Source: Bradyrhizobium guangzhouense
GTDB lineage: Bacteria > Pseudomonadota > Alphaproteobacteria > Rhizobiales > Xanthobacteraceae
NCBI RefSeq assembly: GCF_004114955.1
Contig: NZ_CP030053.1
Location: forward strand, 310,001 to 374,000
Direction of reading: 5' to 3'
DNA length: 64,000 nt
Both the position numbers and the translations under genes were made by a program. Of this stretch, positions 19,783 through 29,104 are shown piece after piece. The notes below the pieces were generated by a model. That model searched no databases, had not been told where the DNA came from, and saw only the letters and a program-made list of their open reading frames with translations. Every line of letters starts with the position of its first letter. Position 1 is the stretch's first letter.

Positions 19783-20763
19783 TTATTCCTCTGCCTTGAA
19801 GGGTCGGGTCAAAAGCCCTGAGATCGCTGCGTCGATGGTGCTTCGGCCACTCAGGATCGAAGCGACCGCTACGGATACCGGCATCTCGATGCCTTGCGAA
19901 GCCGCAAGTTCAATCAGGACCGGCGCGGTGAACTCGCCCTCGGCCAGCTTGCCGGCGGGCGGCTGCTCGCCACGGCCGAGCGCGAGCCCAAGCGCGAAAT
20001 TGCGCGATTGCGGGCTCGAGCATGTCAGGATCAGATCGCCAAGACCAGACAGGCCGGCGAGCGTCTCGCTACGCGCGCCGAGCGCGCGGCCGAGGCGTGA
20101 CAGCTCCGCGAAGCCGCGGGTCGTGAGTGCAGCCTGCGCGGAAGCGCCGAGCTTCCGCCCGACCGCAATCCCGACCGCAATCGCCAGCACGTTCTTGGCC
20201 GCCCCGCCGATCTCGACACCGCGGATGTCGGTGGAGTGATAGGGACGGAATGTCGGAGAGCCGAGTGCCTGCACGAGGCCGCTTGCGAGCGCATCATCCC
20301 TGGCCGCGAGCGTCACAGCCGTCGGTAAGCCGCGCGCGACGTCGTCGGCAAAGCTCGGGCCCGACAGGATCGCAGGTTGCGCATGGGGCGCGGCTTCCGC
20401 GATCACGTCGGTCATGAATTTGTGGGTGCCATGCTCGATGCCCTTGGCGCAGGCGATGACCGGCACGGGTCTCGTCAGATACGAGGCCAGCATGTTGACC
20501 GCACCGCGCAGATGCTGCGCCGGCGTTGCGATCAGCAGCATCTCCGCGCGCGCCGCCGCTGCAAGATCGCTCGTCACCATGATCTCGGGTGCCAGGTGCA
20601 CGCCGGGCAGCCGCGGATTGTCGCGGGTCGATTGGATGCGCGCGGCGTGTTCGGCGTTACGCGCCCACAGCGTCACGTTCTGTCCGGCGCGCGCAGCCAC
20701 CGTCGCCAGCGCGGTGCCCCAGGCCCCGGCACCGATCACCGCGACGGAGCGGAACGCGGTCAT
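19783..20763 (-). CDS. gpsA: NAD(P)H-dependent glycerol-3-phosphate dehydrogenase
   Basis: This 326-residue enzyme reduces dihydroxyacetone phosphate to sn-glycerol 3-phosphate for phospholipid synthesis. The N-terminal Rossmann domain has [20 protein letters not shown] and [11 protein letters not shown]. The catalytic region has [36 protein letters not shown] and [17 protein letters not shown] with the active-site Lys, and the domain ends with [21 protein letters not shown]. Its start is 2 bp after the tsaD stop, so the two are co-transcribed. Confidence 0.95.
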   Translation of the reverse strand: MTAFRSVAVIGAGAWGTALATVAARAGQNVTLWARNAEHAARIQSTRDNPRLPGVHLAPEIMVTSDLAAAARAEMLLIATPAQHLRGAVNMLASYLTRPVPVIACAKGIEHGTHKFMTDVIAEAAPHAQPAILSGPSFADDVARGLPTAVTLAARDDALASGLVQALGSPTFRPYHSTDIRGVEIGGAAKNVLAIAVGIAVGRKLGASAQAALTTRGFAELSRLGRALGARSETLAGLSGLGDLILTCSSPQSRNFALGLALGRGEQPPAGKLAEGEFTAPVLIELAASQGIEMPVSVAVASILSGRSTIDAAISGLLTRPFKAEE

Positions 20764-20765
20764 CG

Positions 20766-21839
20766 TCAGTACCCCGCCCGCGTCTTGCCGTAGCCATCTG
20801 GCGCCGTGGCGTTGGCGTCGAGCAGCCAGCGCGCGCGAGGCTGCACTTCCATCGTATCCGTGATGCCGAGGGCAAGGCGTTCGGCGCCGGCCCAGGCGAT
20901 CATCGCGCCATTGTCGGTGCAGAGCGCCGGCGGCGGCATGATCAGCTGCGTCCCGGCTTGCCGCGCGACATCATCAAGCGCGCCGCGGATCGCCTGATTG
21001 GCCGCGACACCGCCGGCCGCGACGAGTGCGCGCGGCGCGCCGAACTGTTCGCGGAACAGCTTCAGGCCAACCTTCAAACGGTCGGCTGTCGATTCCAGCA
21101 CGGCAGCCTGGAAGCTCGCGCAGAGATCGCTGACGTCCTGCGGCGTGATCTCGGCCAGCCGGCTCGCCTCGGTGCGCACGGCCGTCTTCAAACCCGATAG
21201 CGAGAAATTGGCGTCGGGCCGATGCTGCATCGGCCTTGGAAACGCAAAGCGCGTGGCATCGCCATTCGCGGCCGCGCGCTCGACCTCCGGGCCGCCGGGA
21301 TAGGGCAGGCCCAGCATCTTTGCGACCTTGTCAAAGGCCTCGCCGATCGCGTCATCGACGGTGGTGCCGAGCCGGACGTATTGGCCGACGCCGGTGACCG
21401 CGACGATCTGGGTGTGGCCGCCGGAAGCGAGGAACAGGCAGTAGGGAAATTCGATGCCGTCGGTGAGACGCGGCGTCAGCGCGTGCGCCTCGAGATGGTT
21501 GACCGCGACCAGCGGCGTGTCATGCACCATTGCAATCGCCTTTGCGGTGGTGAGCCCGACAATGACGCCGCCGATCAGGCCCGGCCCCGCAGCGGCGGCG
21601 ACACCGTCGAGCTGGGCGAAACCGATACCGGCCTCACGCATGGCGCGATCGATGATGCCGTCGAGCAGGTCGACATGGGCGCGTGCAGCAATCTCCGGCA
21701 CGACGCCGCCGAAGCGGGCATGTTCCTCGACTTGCGATCGCACGATATTTGACAAGATCTTGCCGCTGCCGTCAGGCGCGCGCTCGATGACGGCCGCCGC
21801 GGTCTCGTCGCAGGTGGTCTCGATGCCCAGTACCAGCAT
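20766..21839 (-). CDS. tsaD: tRNA N6-adenosine threonylcarbamoyltransferase
   Basis: This 357-residue protein starts [20 protein letters not shown] at the ATG at 21839; a TTG six codons upstream (21857) is the alternative. It transfers the threonylcarbamoyl group to A37 of ANN-decoding tRNAs together with TsaB and TsaE. ASKHA-fold motifs seen are VNHLEAHAL (metal-binding His pair), [29 protein letters not shown] and [14 protein letters not shown]. It leads the operon with gpsA and the EVE gene and is divergent from hemD. Confidence 0.95.
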   Translation of the reverse strand: MLVLGIETTCDETAAAVIERAPDGSGKILSNIVRSQVEEHARFGGVVPEIAARAHVDLLDGIIDRAMREAGIGFAQLDGVAAAAGPGLIGGVIVGLTTAKAIAMVHDTPLVAVNHLEAHALTPRLTDGIEFPYCLFLASGGHTQIVAVTGVGQYVRLGTTVDDAIGEAFDKVAKMLGLPYPGGPEVERAAANGDATRFAFPRPMQHRPDANFSLSGLKTAVRTEASRLAEITPQDVSDLCASFQAAVLESTADRLKVGLKLFREQFGAPRALVAAGGVAANQAIRGALDDVARQAGTQLIMPPPALCTDNGAMIAWAGAERLALGITDTMEVQPRARWLLDANATAPDGYGKTRAGY

Positions 21840-21990
21840 TGGCGAATTGTTATCCAATTTGCGCCCTTGCGCTCATTCGTAAAGCAGAGTTCTGCTAACG
21901 CGGTAGCATTCCGGGGTTGGCCTATGCAATCGTCACGCGCCGCCATTCCTCGCGAATGTGTCACCGCCACGTCGTCCGGGAACAGCAGCG

Positions 21991-22737
21991 ATGTCCATTC
22001 TTGTCACACGGCCGCATCCCGACAACGCGGTGACGGCGGATAGTCTGCGCGCGCGGGGACATGTGGTGCTGCTTGCGCCGGTGCTCAAGTTCGAGCCGGT
22101 CGCTTTCCATGACGAGAGCGAGGCCGGCTACGGCGCCATCATCGTCACATCGGCCAATGCAATCCGTGCCGTTGCCCCGCAATTGCAAGATCTTGGCCTC
22201 GTGGAGCTGCCACTGTTCGCGGTCGGCGAGCACACGGCCTCCGTGGCGCGCGAATTCGGTTTCAAGGATGTAATCGTCGCCGGCGGCGATGCTGCGTCCT
22301 TGCGTACCAAGGTGATGCAAGGCGTGCGTGGCAAGGCGCTGAAGAAGAAGAGCACACTGCTCTATCTTGCGGGTGCGGATCTGTCGCGGGATCTCGGCGG
22401 CGAGCTCGGCGCGGAAGGATTTAGCGTGGTCACACAGACGACCTATCGCATGGCTCCGGTCAAGATTCTGCCGCGCGAGGTCTGCCAAGGCTTCGCCGCG
22501 CATGGCATCGAGGCGGTGCTGCATTACTCCAGGCGCAGCGCGCGGGCCTTTCTGGACGCGGCCCGGGACGAGGGTGTCGAAATCTCGGCGCTGGCGGTGC
22601 CGCAATGCTGCCTGTCCGAGACGGTCGCAAGCGTATTGCGCGATGCCGGTGCGTCGCAGGTCCTGGTCGCCGCGACCCCCGACGAAAATGCCTTATTCGA
22701 CGCCTTGGAGCGTGCTTTGCGGACCCGTTTGGCGTAA
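21991..22737 (+). CDS. hemD: uroporphyrinogen-III synthase
   Basis: This 248-residue protein starts MSILVTRPHPDNAVTADSLR. The weakly conserved HemD family closes hydroxymethylbilane to uroporphyrinogen III. Supporting motifs are IIVTSANAIRAV, LFAVGEHTASVAREFGF, LYLAGADLSRDLGGEL, the hinge TYRMAP and the late VLHYSRRSARAFLDAA. Context is strong: a mitofilin-like gene and hemY follow in the same direction, the usual alphaproteobacterial order. The hemC that often precedes hemD is not in this window. Confidence 0.85.
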   Translation: MSILVTRPHPDNAVTADSLRARGHVVLLAPVLKFEPVAFHDESEAGYGAIIVTSANAIRAVAPQLQDLGLVELPLFAVGEHTASVAREFGFKDVIVAGGDAASLRTKVMQGVRGKALKKKSTLLYLAGADLSRDLGGELGAEGFSVVTQTTYRMAPVKILPREVCQGFAAHGIEAVLHYSRRSARAFLDAARDEGVEISALAVPQCCLSETVASVLRDAGASQVLVAATPDENALFDALERALRTRLA

Positions 22738-22802
22738 GAGGACGGGCCGAATCCGACGCGATCGGGCTCGTCTCTGGTATGCAAGTGTGAGGAACCGTCA
22801 CG

Positions 22803-24035
22803 ATGGCCGACGACAAGCCTGAAGACGCGGGATTGGCTCCCGAGTCCGGCCGTGCCAAGCGCACCCCACCGACCATCGACCTCGAGGCGACCGAAGTCTC
22901 CACCCAGCCGCAGGACCTGGCGGTCGAGCCGGAGGCGGCGCCATCCTCCGAGCAGGCCAACGCTGGGCACGCGAGTGCCGAGGAAGCCGAGGTCGAAGCC
23001 ACCGAGGCAAAGCCGGAGCGCAATGAGGCTCAAGCCGCGGCTGTGTCTGCCGCCATTTCGCCCTGGGTCATCGCGCCATTTTCCGGCGCCGTTGCAGCCG
23101 CGGTCGTGATTGCGGTCGGCTGGGTGCTGGGCTGGCCCGCGGTGCAGGCGCCGCCGGCTGCGCCGCAGGTGACGAGTGCAACCGTCGATGCGCTGAGCGG
23201 ACGTGTCGCCGCAGTCGAAGCCAAGGTCGACGCAAAGGCGGCCAAGCCCGTCGCCGATCCGGCTGTTGTCGCGCGGCTCGATGCGCTGGAGAAATCCGTC
23301 GGCACCCTGCGCAGCGACATCGCCAATCTGCGCGCGCAGTCCGACAAGACCGCGAGCGCGTTGAACGATGCCAAATCCACGCCGCGCGATACGACAGCTT
23401 CGTCCGGCCTCGCCGCCCTCGACGAGCGCATCTCCCAGCTCGAGCGCGCCAGCACGACCGCACGCGCCGAGCTCGCGCAGCAGGGCGAAAAGATCGCCGA
23501 CGCGAAGGCGATGGACGACCAACCGCTCCGCTATGTCGTCGCCGCCACCCTGCTCGACGTCGCCGTTCGACATAACGATCCCTATGAGGCGCAGCTCAAG
23601 GCTGCGCGGTCGTTCGCAGCCAAGCCTGAAGTGCTGAAGCCGCTCGATGCGTTTGCCGCCTCGGGCATCCCGACGCCGGTCGCGCTGTCCCGCGAGCTCC
23701 TCAACATCGTGCCGAAGCTGTCACCGCCGCCGGAGGCTCCGGCCGCTGGTGCCGGCATCGTCGAGCGCCTTGAGGCGGGCGCGTCGAAGCTCGTTCGCAT
23801 CGAGCGCACCGACGGGGTCGGCAACGGTCGCGGCGCCGTCGTTGCGCGGGTCACGGCGGCGGCGCTGCGCAATGATTTCGCCGAGGCGCGCCGCGAATTG
23901 AAGGCGTTGCCCGAAGCTGATCGCGCGCCGGCGCAGGCCTGGCTCGACAGGGCCGATGCCCGCGATGCCGCGCTCGCGGCCTCCCGCAAATTCGCCGACG
24001 ACGCTCTGGCTGGTCTCACCAAGCCTGCTCAATAA
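22803..24035 (+). CDS. mitofilin / COG4223-like inner-membrane protein
   Basis: This 410-residue protein has an acidic, Ala/Glu/Pro-rich cytoplasmic N-terminus (about 1-85). One membrane helix follows (WVIAPFSGAVAAAVVIAVGW, about 88-107), then a coiled coil (VARLDALEKSVGTLRSDI, DERISQLERASTTARAEL). The helical C-terminal domain includes LLDVAVRHNDPYEAQLKAAR. It matches the alphaproteobacterial homologue of Mic60/mitofilin, which shapes intracytoplasmic membranes. The gene lies 65 bp after hemD and 35 bp before hemY. Confidence 0.85.
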   Translation: MADDKPEDAGLAPESGRAKRTPPTIDLEATEVSTQPQDLAVEPEAAPSSEQANAGHASAEEAEVEATEAKPERNEAQAAAVSAAISPWVIAPFSGAVAAAVVIAVGWVLGWPAVQAPPAAPQVTSATVDALSGRVAAVEAKVDAKAAKPVADPAVVARLDALEKSVGTLRSDIANLRAQSDKTASALNDAKSTPRDTTASSGLAALDERISQLERASTTARAELAQQGEKIADAKAMDDQPLRYVVAATLLDVAVRHNDPYEAQLKAARSFAAKPEVLKPLDAFAASGIPTPVALSRELLNIVPKLSPPPEAPAAGAGIVERLEAGASKLVRIERTDGVGNGRGAVVARVTAAALRNDFAEARRELKALPEADRAPAQAWLDRADARDAALAASRKFADDALAGLTKPAQ

Positions 24036-24070
24036 GACTCGCGCAACACTCCGCGCGTATAGGGATAGAA

Positions 24071-25840
24071 ATGCTTCGCATCGTCCTCTTCCTCGTTCTG
24101 ATCGCGCTTGCAGGCGCCGGCGCGGCCTGGATCGCAGACCAACCCGGCAATGTCGTGCTGACTTGGGGTGGCTGGCGCGCCTCGCCGAGCATTCCGGTGT
24201 TCGTGCTCTGCCTCGGCATTTTCGCGATCCTGGTCGTGTTCCTCTGGAGCGTCCTCACCGCGGTCTGGCGCACGCCGGGACGGGTGCGCCGGCGCCGGCA
24301 TGACAAGCGTCACGCGCGGGGGCGCCACGCCATCACCCACGGCCTGCTCGCGATCGGCCATGGCGATACCGCGCTCGCCCGCCGTCACGCCGACGCGGCG
24401 CGGCGGCATACGCCCAATGATCCGCTTGCGCTGCTGTTGCAGGCGCAGTCGGCCCAGCTCGACGGCAATCGCGACGAGGCGCAGCGTGCCTTCCGCGCCA
24501 TGGCCGAGCGTGAGGATACGCGGCTGCTCGGCTTGCGCGGCCTGTTCATCGAGGCGCAGCGCGCCGACGATGCCGTTGGTGCCGTGATGATCGCGGAGGA
24601 AGCGATCAAGCTGTCGCCGGCCTCGACCTGGGCCTCGCATGCCGTGCTCGGCTTCCGCTGCGCGCGTGGTGACTGGAGCGGCGCGCTCGCGATCCTCGAT
24701 TCGAATCTGTCCGCGGGCCTGATCGACAAGCAGGCCTATCGCCGCCAGCGCGGCGTGCTGCTGACTGCGCGCGCGCTGGAACTGGAGACGATGGACCGCG
24801 ACGTCGCGCGCGAGAGCGTGATGGAAGCGGTCAAGCTCGCGCCGACCCTGGTGCCGGCCGCCGTGCTCGCGGCGAAATTCGAGAGCGAAGCGCATCAGGT
24901 GCGCCGTGCCATGAAGCTGGTCGAGGCCGCCTGGCTCGCCAACCCGCATCCCGATCTCGCCGATGCCTACGCCCATGTGAAGCTCGGCGATGCGGCGCGG
25001 CAGCGTTTGCAGCGGGTCGAGACGCTCGCGGCCAAGACGCCCGCCGACAGGGCCGGCCATGTCGAGGGCCAGCTCGCGATCGCGCGCGCCGCGATCGATG
25101 CCTCCGAATTCGCCCGCGCGCGCGAGGTGCTCGCGCCTTACGTCAACGATCCGACCCAGCGCGTGGCGCTGCTGATGGCCGAGCTCGAGCGCGCCGAGCA
25201 CGGCGACAGCGGCCGTGCCCGCGCCTGGACACTGCGCGCGGTCCGCGCCCGCCATGACCCGGCCTGGACCGCGGACGGCTATGTCAGCGACCGCTGGCGT
25301 CCCGTCTCTCCGGTCACCGGCCGCCTCGACGCCTTCCAGTGGCAAACGCCGGTGGCGAGCCTGCCCTCGGACAAGGGCACGACGATCGAATCCTCGGCCT
25401 TCGAGGAAGCCATGCTTGCCGCCCCGCCGCCGAAGCGCGTGACGGCAGCGAATGAAGCGCCTGCGGAACCGGTCGTGATGGCGCCGGCTCCGACCCAGAC
25501 TCCGAACCAGACACCAGTCGCCGCGCCTGCTCCGGCCGCGCAGGACAATGCGCCGCCGGTGGCCAAGGACGAGCCGGCGGTGGCGCCTGCCGACCCGGTC
25601 AAACCGGCTCCTGAAGCTGCCGAATCATCGCCGGTGGCAGAAACCCCGGTGTTCCGCACCCGTGCCGACCTCGGCAAGCCCGCACAGGTGCCGATCCAGG
25701 CCGTCATCCCGATCGTCCGCGCGCCTGATGATCCCGGCATCGATGACGACGGTCCGAGCGATGAATTTACGGAACAAATCGGCACGCCGAAGGCCCAGGC
25801 CGGCGGGTGGCGCGGATTCTGGTCCCGCTGGGGCGCGTGA
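24071..25840 (+). CDS. hemY: heme biosynthesis HemY-type TPR protein
   Basis: This 589-residue protein starts MLRIVLFLVLIALAGAGAAW. Two N-terminal membrane helices (about 1-20 and 40-65) flank VVLTWGGWRASPSI, the HemY_N signature, and a basic loop RRRRHDKRHARGRH follows. TPR-like helices come next (THGLLAIGHGDTALARRHAD, YDD-free repeats, HPDLADAYAHV). The last 150 residues are a Pro/Ala-rich low-complexity tail. The alphaproteobacterial family is linked to heme synthesis by gene order only and is not the protoporphyrinogen oxidase HemY of Bacillus. Confidence 0.85.
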   Translation: MLRIVLFLVLIALAGAGAAWIADQPGNVVLTWGGWRASPSIPVFVLCLGIFAILVVFLWSVLTAVWRTPGRVRRRRHDKRHARGRHAITHGLLAIGHGDTALARRHADAARRHTPNDPLALLLQAQSAQLDGNRDEAQRAFRAMAEREDTRLLGLRGLFIEAQRADDAVGAVMIAEEAIKLSPASTWASHAVLGFRCARGDWSGALAILDSNLSAGLIDKQAYRRQRGVLLTARALELETMDRDVARESVMEAVKLAPTLVPAAVLAAKFESEAHQVRRAMKLVEAAWLANPHPDLADAYAHVKLGDAARQRLQRVETLAAKTPADRAGHVEGQLAIARAAIDASEFARAREVLAPYVNDPTQRVALLMAELERAEHGDSGRARAWTLRAVRARHDPAWTADGYVSDRWRPVSPVTGRLDAFQWQTPVASLPSDKGTTIESSAFEEAMLAAPPPKRVTAANEAPAEPVVMAPAPTQTPNQTPVAAPAPAAQDNAPPVAKDEPAVAPADPVKPAPEAAESSPVAETPVFRTRADLGKPAQVPIQAVIPIVRAPDDPGIDDDGPSDEFTEQIGTPKAQAGGWRGFWSRWGA

Positions 25841-25940
25841 GCCGCATTTCACCTGCCGCTTGTCCTTGCCAATTCGGGCCATGCCCGATATCAGAAGCGC
25901 GCGTATCGGGGTCGGCATCGCCCGGGCCCCGGCAGGGTTC

Positions 25941-26016
25941 GCCGCAATAGCTCAGTCGGTAGAGCACGTCATTCGTAATGACGGGGTCGGGGGTTCGAAT
26001 CCCTCTTGCGGCACCA
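25941..26016 (+). tRNA. tRNA-Thr (anticodon CGT)
   Basis: The 76-nt gene has GCCGCAA/TTGCGGC acceptor arms, D-loop GCTCAGTCGGTAGAGC, anticodon stem CGTCA/TGACG with loop TTCGTAA (anticodon CGT, reading ACG) and T-arm GGGGGTTCGAATCCCTC. CCA is encoded at 26014-26016. The 3' end is the probable attachment site of the island that begins here. Confidence 0.95.
26001..26016 (+). repeat. putative left attachment site (tRNA 3' end)
   Basis: CCCTCTTGCGGCACCA at the 3' end of tRNA-Thr is matched at 53160-53174 by CCCTCTTGCGCACCA, which lacks one G. The integrase gene begins about 190 bp away and reads away from the tRNA. This is the usual arrangement of tRNA-integrating elements. Confidence 0.5.
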
Positions 26017-26203
26017 CCTCACATTCGCAGCCGTTCTCCACTGTTCATTTTTGATGCTCAAGACACTGAAATCAGTGTCCTTTTAAATCATTTCGCTCGC
26101 TCGCGTTCATGCCCGTTCGTTGACAGTCACGAAAACAGTGGTTCTTTTGGTGGTGCTCGGTGCAGCGAGCGATTCCGAAAGGACCACACTTCGGGAGCGG
26201 GGA

Positions 26204-27460
26204 ATGGCGGGCGGGAAGCTCACGGACAAGGCCATCAAGAACGCGAAGCTGGGTGAACGACTGGAGATCCTGTCTGATGGCGGGGGGCTGCAACTGTGGC
26301 TCACGCCGAAGGGCGGGAAGCTTTGGAACTACGCCTATCGGTTTAGAGGTAAGCGCAAACGGCTCGCGATCGGTCCATACGGCAAGGATCCGGCTGGCGT
26401 TCCTTTGGAAGCCGCCCGGAGGCGACGGGATGAGGCTGCAGGGCTGCTGAGAGAAGGCGTCGATCCGGCGACGCGAAAGCGTCAGATGAAGGCCGCTCAA
26501 GCAGAAGCTCACGCAAACACGTTTGCACTGATCGCCGACGAATTGATCGCCAAGAAGAAGCGAGAAGGTGTCGCCGACGCGACCGCCGGCAAGTTGGAAT
26601 GGCTGCTGGGGCTCGCCAACGCCAGCCTCGGGCCGCTTCCGATCTCTGACATTTCAGCCGGCGAGATCCTGCGCGTCCTCCGTCCGTTAGAAGCAGCGGA
26701 CAAGCTCGAGACCGCCAAGCGTTTGCGGGCCGTCATCGGTTCTGTGTTTCGCTATGCGATCGCCACTGCCCGCGCCGAAGTCGATCCAACACTCGCTCTG
26801 CGAGGTGCGATCGCCTCGCCGAAGCCGCAACACCGTGCCGCGGTCACCGATCCGACGGAGTTCGGAGGGCTCTTAAGGGCTATCGACGGTTTCATGGGGC
26901 AGCCAACAACGAAGGCTGCGCTACAACTGATGGCATTGCTTGCTTGCCGCCCCGGCGAACTGCGGCAGGCGAGCTGGGCGGAGTTTGATCTTGATCAGCG
27001 AGCCTGGGAAATCCCTGCTGAGCGGATGAAGATGCGCCGCCCTCACCGCATCCCGCTGCCGGCGCAAGCGGTCACTGTTCTGAAAGCTCTGCACCCGATC
27101 ACGGGACACGGCGCGGCCGGGCTCGTGTTCCCAGGCCTGCGCAGTGTGAAGCGGCCGATCAGCGAGAACACGATGAACGGTGCTCTGCGGCGCATTGGTT
27201 TTTCCCAAGAAGAGGCCACCGCGCACGGCTTCCGCTCGACGTTTTCGACCCTGGCCAACGCAAGCGGTAAATGGACCGTCGACGCCATTGAGGCGGCACT
27301 TGCGCACATCGATCCGAATGCGGTGCGTCGAGCCTATCAGCGCAGTGATTTTTGGGATGAGCGCGTGAAACTCATGACGTGGTGGGCTGATTACCTCGAT
27401 ACGCTGCGGCGAGGCGGTCGTGTGGTGCCGTTCAAACAATCCGCGAACTCATCTGGCTGA
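26204..27460 (+). CDS. tyrosine-type site-specific integrase
   Basis: This 418-residue protein starts MAGGKLTDKAIKNAKLGERL. The N-terminal DUF4102-type arm-binding domain (about 1-90) includes LWLTPKGGKLWNYAYRFRGK. A SAM-like core-binding domain follows (about 105-190). The catalytic domain has R249 (ACRPGELRQ), H341 and R344 (HGFRST), H368 (LAHIDPN) and the nucleophile Y378 (RRAYQRSDFW). This P4-type integrase inserts elements into tRNA 3' ends, and it sits directly beside tRNA-Thr. An in-frame upstream start at 26120 exists, but family members start at MA.KLT. Confidence 0.95.
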   Translation: MAGGKLTDKAIKNAKLGERLEILSDGGGLQLWLTPKGGKLWNYAYRFRGKRKRLAIGPYGKDPAGVPLEAARRRRDEAAGLLREGVDPATRKRQMKAAQAEAHANTFALIADELIAKKKREGVADATAGKLEWLLGLANASLGPLPISDISAGEILRVLRPLEAADKLETAKRLRAVIGSVFRYAIATARAEVDPTLALRGAIASPKPQHRAAVTDPTEFGGLLRAIDGFMGQPTTKAALQLMALLACRPGELRQASWAEFDLDQRAWEIPAERMKMRRPHRIPLPAQAVTVLKALHPITGHGAAGLVFPGLRSVKRPISENTMNGALRRIGFSQEEATAHGFRSTFSTLANASGKWTVDAIEAALAHIDPNAVRRAYQRSDFWDERVKLMTWWADYLDTLRRGGRVVPFKQSANSSG

Positions 27461-27472
27461 AAAGGGCGAGCA

Positions 27473-28411
27473 ATGCAGAATCCCCAAGACGGCTGGATTC
27501 CGCTCGGGCGTGCGATCTTTCGTTTCGGAGTTGCTGACACCAAGGTTGCCGCACTGAACGAGCCCGTCGGCGCCGACCTATTTTCGGTCGGGGCATTCGA
27601 ACAATCCAAGAGTGACGATGGAGTTTCACAGGTCCGGTACGAGCCAGAGCTGTCGACGCTTGAGGATCTCACCGTGCTTCTTCGAGAGAAGGCCGGCGCA
27701 TCCAATGCTGAGATAGATCGAGAAAGCGGGAGATTTCTGTTCTTCTTCCTGTCGCCGGGCGGTGGAGTGACGTGCCATGGCGGCACGCCCTGGGCGATAC
27801 TGAGGGAGGCGGATGAATCGCTGAAGCCGCGCCTTGAAGCGCTACTGAGCAGTTCAGGTTTGGCCAGCGAGTACGAAGCACCCTACGTTGGCTTCGCCAA
27901 GATCGAGGACGACCAAGCCGTGGAAGGAGCTCGACAGTCAGAACGTGTGCGTTTTGCGACCGGCCTCGTTTGGCGACGGTTCTTGCTCCCCGCATTTGAT
28001 CGCGCGGTCAAGGCGCGCCGGGTGAAGCTATTTGCCCGCTGGCCGTCGACCGGCGACGACGTTCAAGAACTGCCGAGCGATATCTGGCCGCTCCTCGAGG
28101 TGGTGGATTGGGAGCATGGAGTGGCGCGCGGCATAGACGGCATGCTCTATAGTTCTATCCATGTTGCAGACTCGAATGACGCCTCGGCCATATCGGACGA
28201 GCCAACATCTCCCGCGCATCACCTGAAGATACGTCAGGCGGCGAAAGCGCTCTGGCCGAACGGCGACATGCCGGCAAGCGTTAAGGAGCGCGACGCAGCC
28301 ATCTGCGCTTGGTTTGGAGAGAAATCTCAACACGCGCCTAGCAGTAGAACGATCCGCCGCGCGCTTGCCACCTCTCCGGCTTTCGGCCCTGGCGGCCTAC
28401 CGAAGTCGTAG
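27473..28411 (+). CDS. hypothetical protein of the island, integrase-linked
   Basis: This 312-residue soluble protein starts MQNPQDGWIPLGRAIFRFGV, 12 bp after the integrase stop and with an AAAGGGCGAG ribosome site, so it is probably co-transcribed. The C-terminal 70 residues (LKIRQAAKALWPNGDMPASV then SSRTIRRALATSPAF) resemble a small helix-turn-helix segment seen at the end of many proteobacterial island proteins. The first 240 residues match no domain I recognise. Function unknown. Confidence 0.75.
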   Translation: MQNPQDGWIPLGRAIFRFGVADTKVAALNEPVGADLFSVGAFEQSKSDDGVSQVRYEPELSTLEDLTVLLREKAGASNAEIDRESGRFLFFFLSPGGGVTCHGGTPWAILREADESLKPRLEALLSSSGLASEYEAPYVGFAKIEDDQAVEGARQSERVRFATGLVWRRFLLPAFDRAVKARRVKLFARWPSTGDDVQELPSDIWPLLEVVDWEHGVARGIDGMLYSSIHVADSNDASAISDEPTSPAHHLKIRQAAKALWPNGDMPASVKERDAAICAWFGEKSQHAPSSRTIRRALATSPAFGPGGLPKS

Positions 28412-28474
28412 GGGTCCCCCACCCGTGGGGAAGCAGTGGCACACGCGCGGCTTCCGGCGCGTCGTAGCTTGAAG

Positions 28475-28530
28475 TCGGCCAATTTCGGCCAAGCGCGGAC
28501 AGTCCGCCCTTGTCAAATGACTGTCCGCCC
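28475..28530. promoter_or_regulatory. two pairs of short direct repeats upstream of the AlpA-like gene
   Basis: TCGGCCAA occurs at 28475-28482 and 28485-28492, 10 bp apart. GTCCGCCC occurs at 28502-28509 and 28523-28530, 21 bp apart (two helical turns), with ACAG and ACTG-type flanks. Such phased repeats before a regulator gene suggest operator sites or an iteron cluster. Confidence 0.4.
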
Positions 28531-28601
28531 ACGTCCCGTGATGCTTGCAGCAAGTCACGCTCGATAGAGCGCGGCCATCACCGTCCGAAAGGAAGTGCTG
28601 C

Positions 28602-28817
28602 ATGCCGACTACCCACTCTCCCAATCAAATTGCGTCTCCGCCGCCGGCCGCGATGACGATCCCCGAGTTTTGCCGGTGGTCGCGTATCGGCCGTACTGCG
28701 GCCTATCGCGAGATCAAGCTTGGGCGCCTCCGCCTCGTGAAGGTCGGCGCGAAGAGCCTGATCCTCGTCAGCGATGCTGAGCGTTGGCTGAGCTCGCTCA
28801 GCGCCGTCGCGGCCTAG
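28602..28817 (+). CDS. AlpA/excisionase-like DNA-binding protein
   Basis: This 71-residue protein starts MPTTHSPNQIASPPPAAMTI with AAAGGAAG about 8 nt upstream. The core MTIPEFCRWSRIGRTAAYRE...LRLVKVGAKSLILVSDAERWL is the MerR-like winged-helix fold of AlpA and phage excisionases, which read 'helix-turn-helix, then a beta wing, then the W-L end'. Near an integrase it would regulate or direct excision. Confidence 0.8.
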   Translation: MPTTHSPNQIASPPPAAMTIPEFCRWSRIGRTAAYREIKLGRLRLVKVGAKSLILVSDAERWLSSLSAVAA

Positions 28818-28848
28818 CACCAAGCCCTCAATAGTCGCCCTCGCTGGA

Positions 28849-28904
28849 GCCTTCTCCGAACGAGAAGGCCCGCGCCACCTGCAAGTGGACACGGGCCCAA
28901 AGGA
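28849..28904 (+). promoter_or_regulatory. leader with two overlapping hairpins
   Basis: Hairpin 1 pairs GCCTTCTC (28849-28856) with GAGAAGGC (28862-28869). Hairpin 2 pairs GGCCCG (28867-28872) with CGGGCC (28892-28897), with inner CCAC/GTGG. They share 28867-28869, so their outer pairs exclude each other. An AAAGGA site follows at 28899-28904, 8 nt before the next start. This layout suggests an attenuator or translational switch. Confidence 0.5.
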
Positions 28905-28912
28905 CACTTCGC

Positions 28913-29104
28913 ATGAAAACCGATACCAAACGCGTCTCTCTGGCGCAATCCGTCCGCAATCCTCCATCCATAGATTCCAACATCGTCGTCCGCTCCCGTC
29001 CGAGTTCGAGGGCTGGCAGCTATGTTGCGCGCCGTTTTTGCGTCGATCCGGCGCTTGCCGATCTCGTCGCGGACCTGGCCGGCCTCGGCGAGGTGCGCTC
29101 ATGA
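28913..29104 (+). CDS. small island protein (conserved hypothetical)
   Basis: This 63-residue basic protein starts MKTDTKRVSLAQSVRNPPSI and ends YVARRFCVDPALADLVADLAGLGEVRS. The last part is a helix-rich motif that I recall from the early genes of many Rhizobiales integrated elements; no function is known. It has a good ribosome site (AAAGGA) behind a structured leader and overlaps the next start by 4 bp. Confidence 0.7.
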   Translation: MKTDTKRVSLAQSVRNPPSIDSNIVVRSRPSSRAGSYVARRFCVDPALADLVADLAGLGEVRS

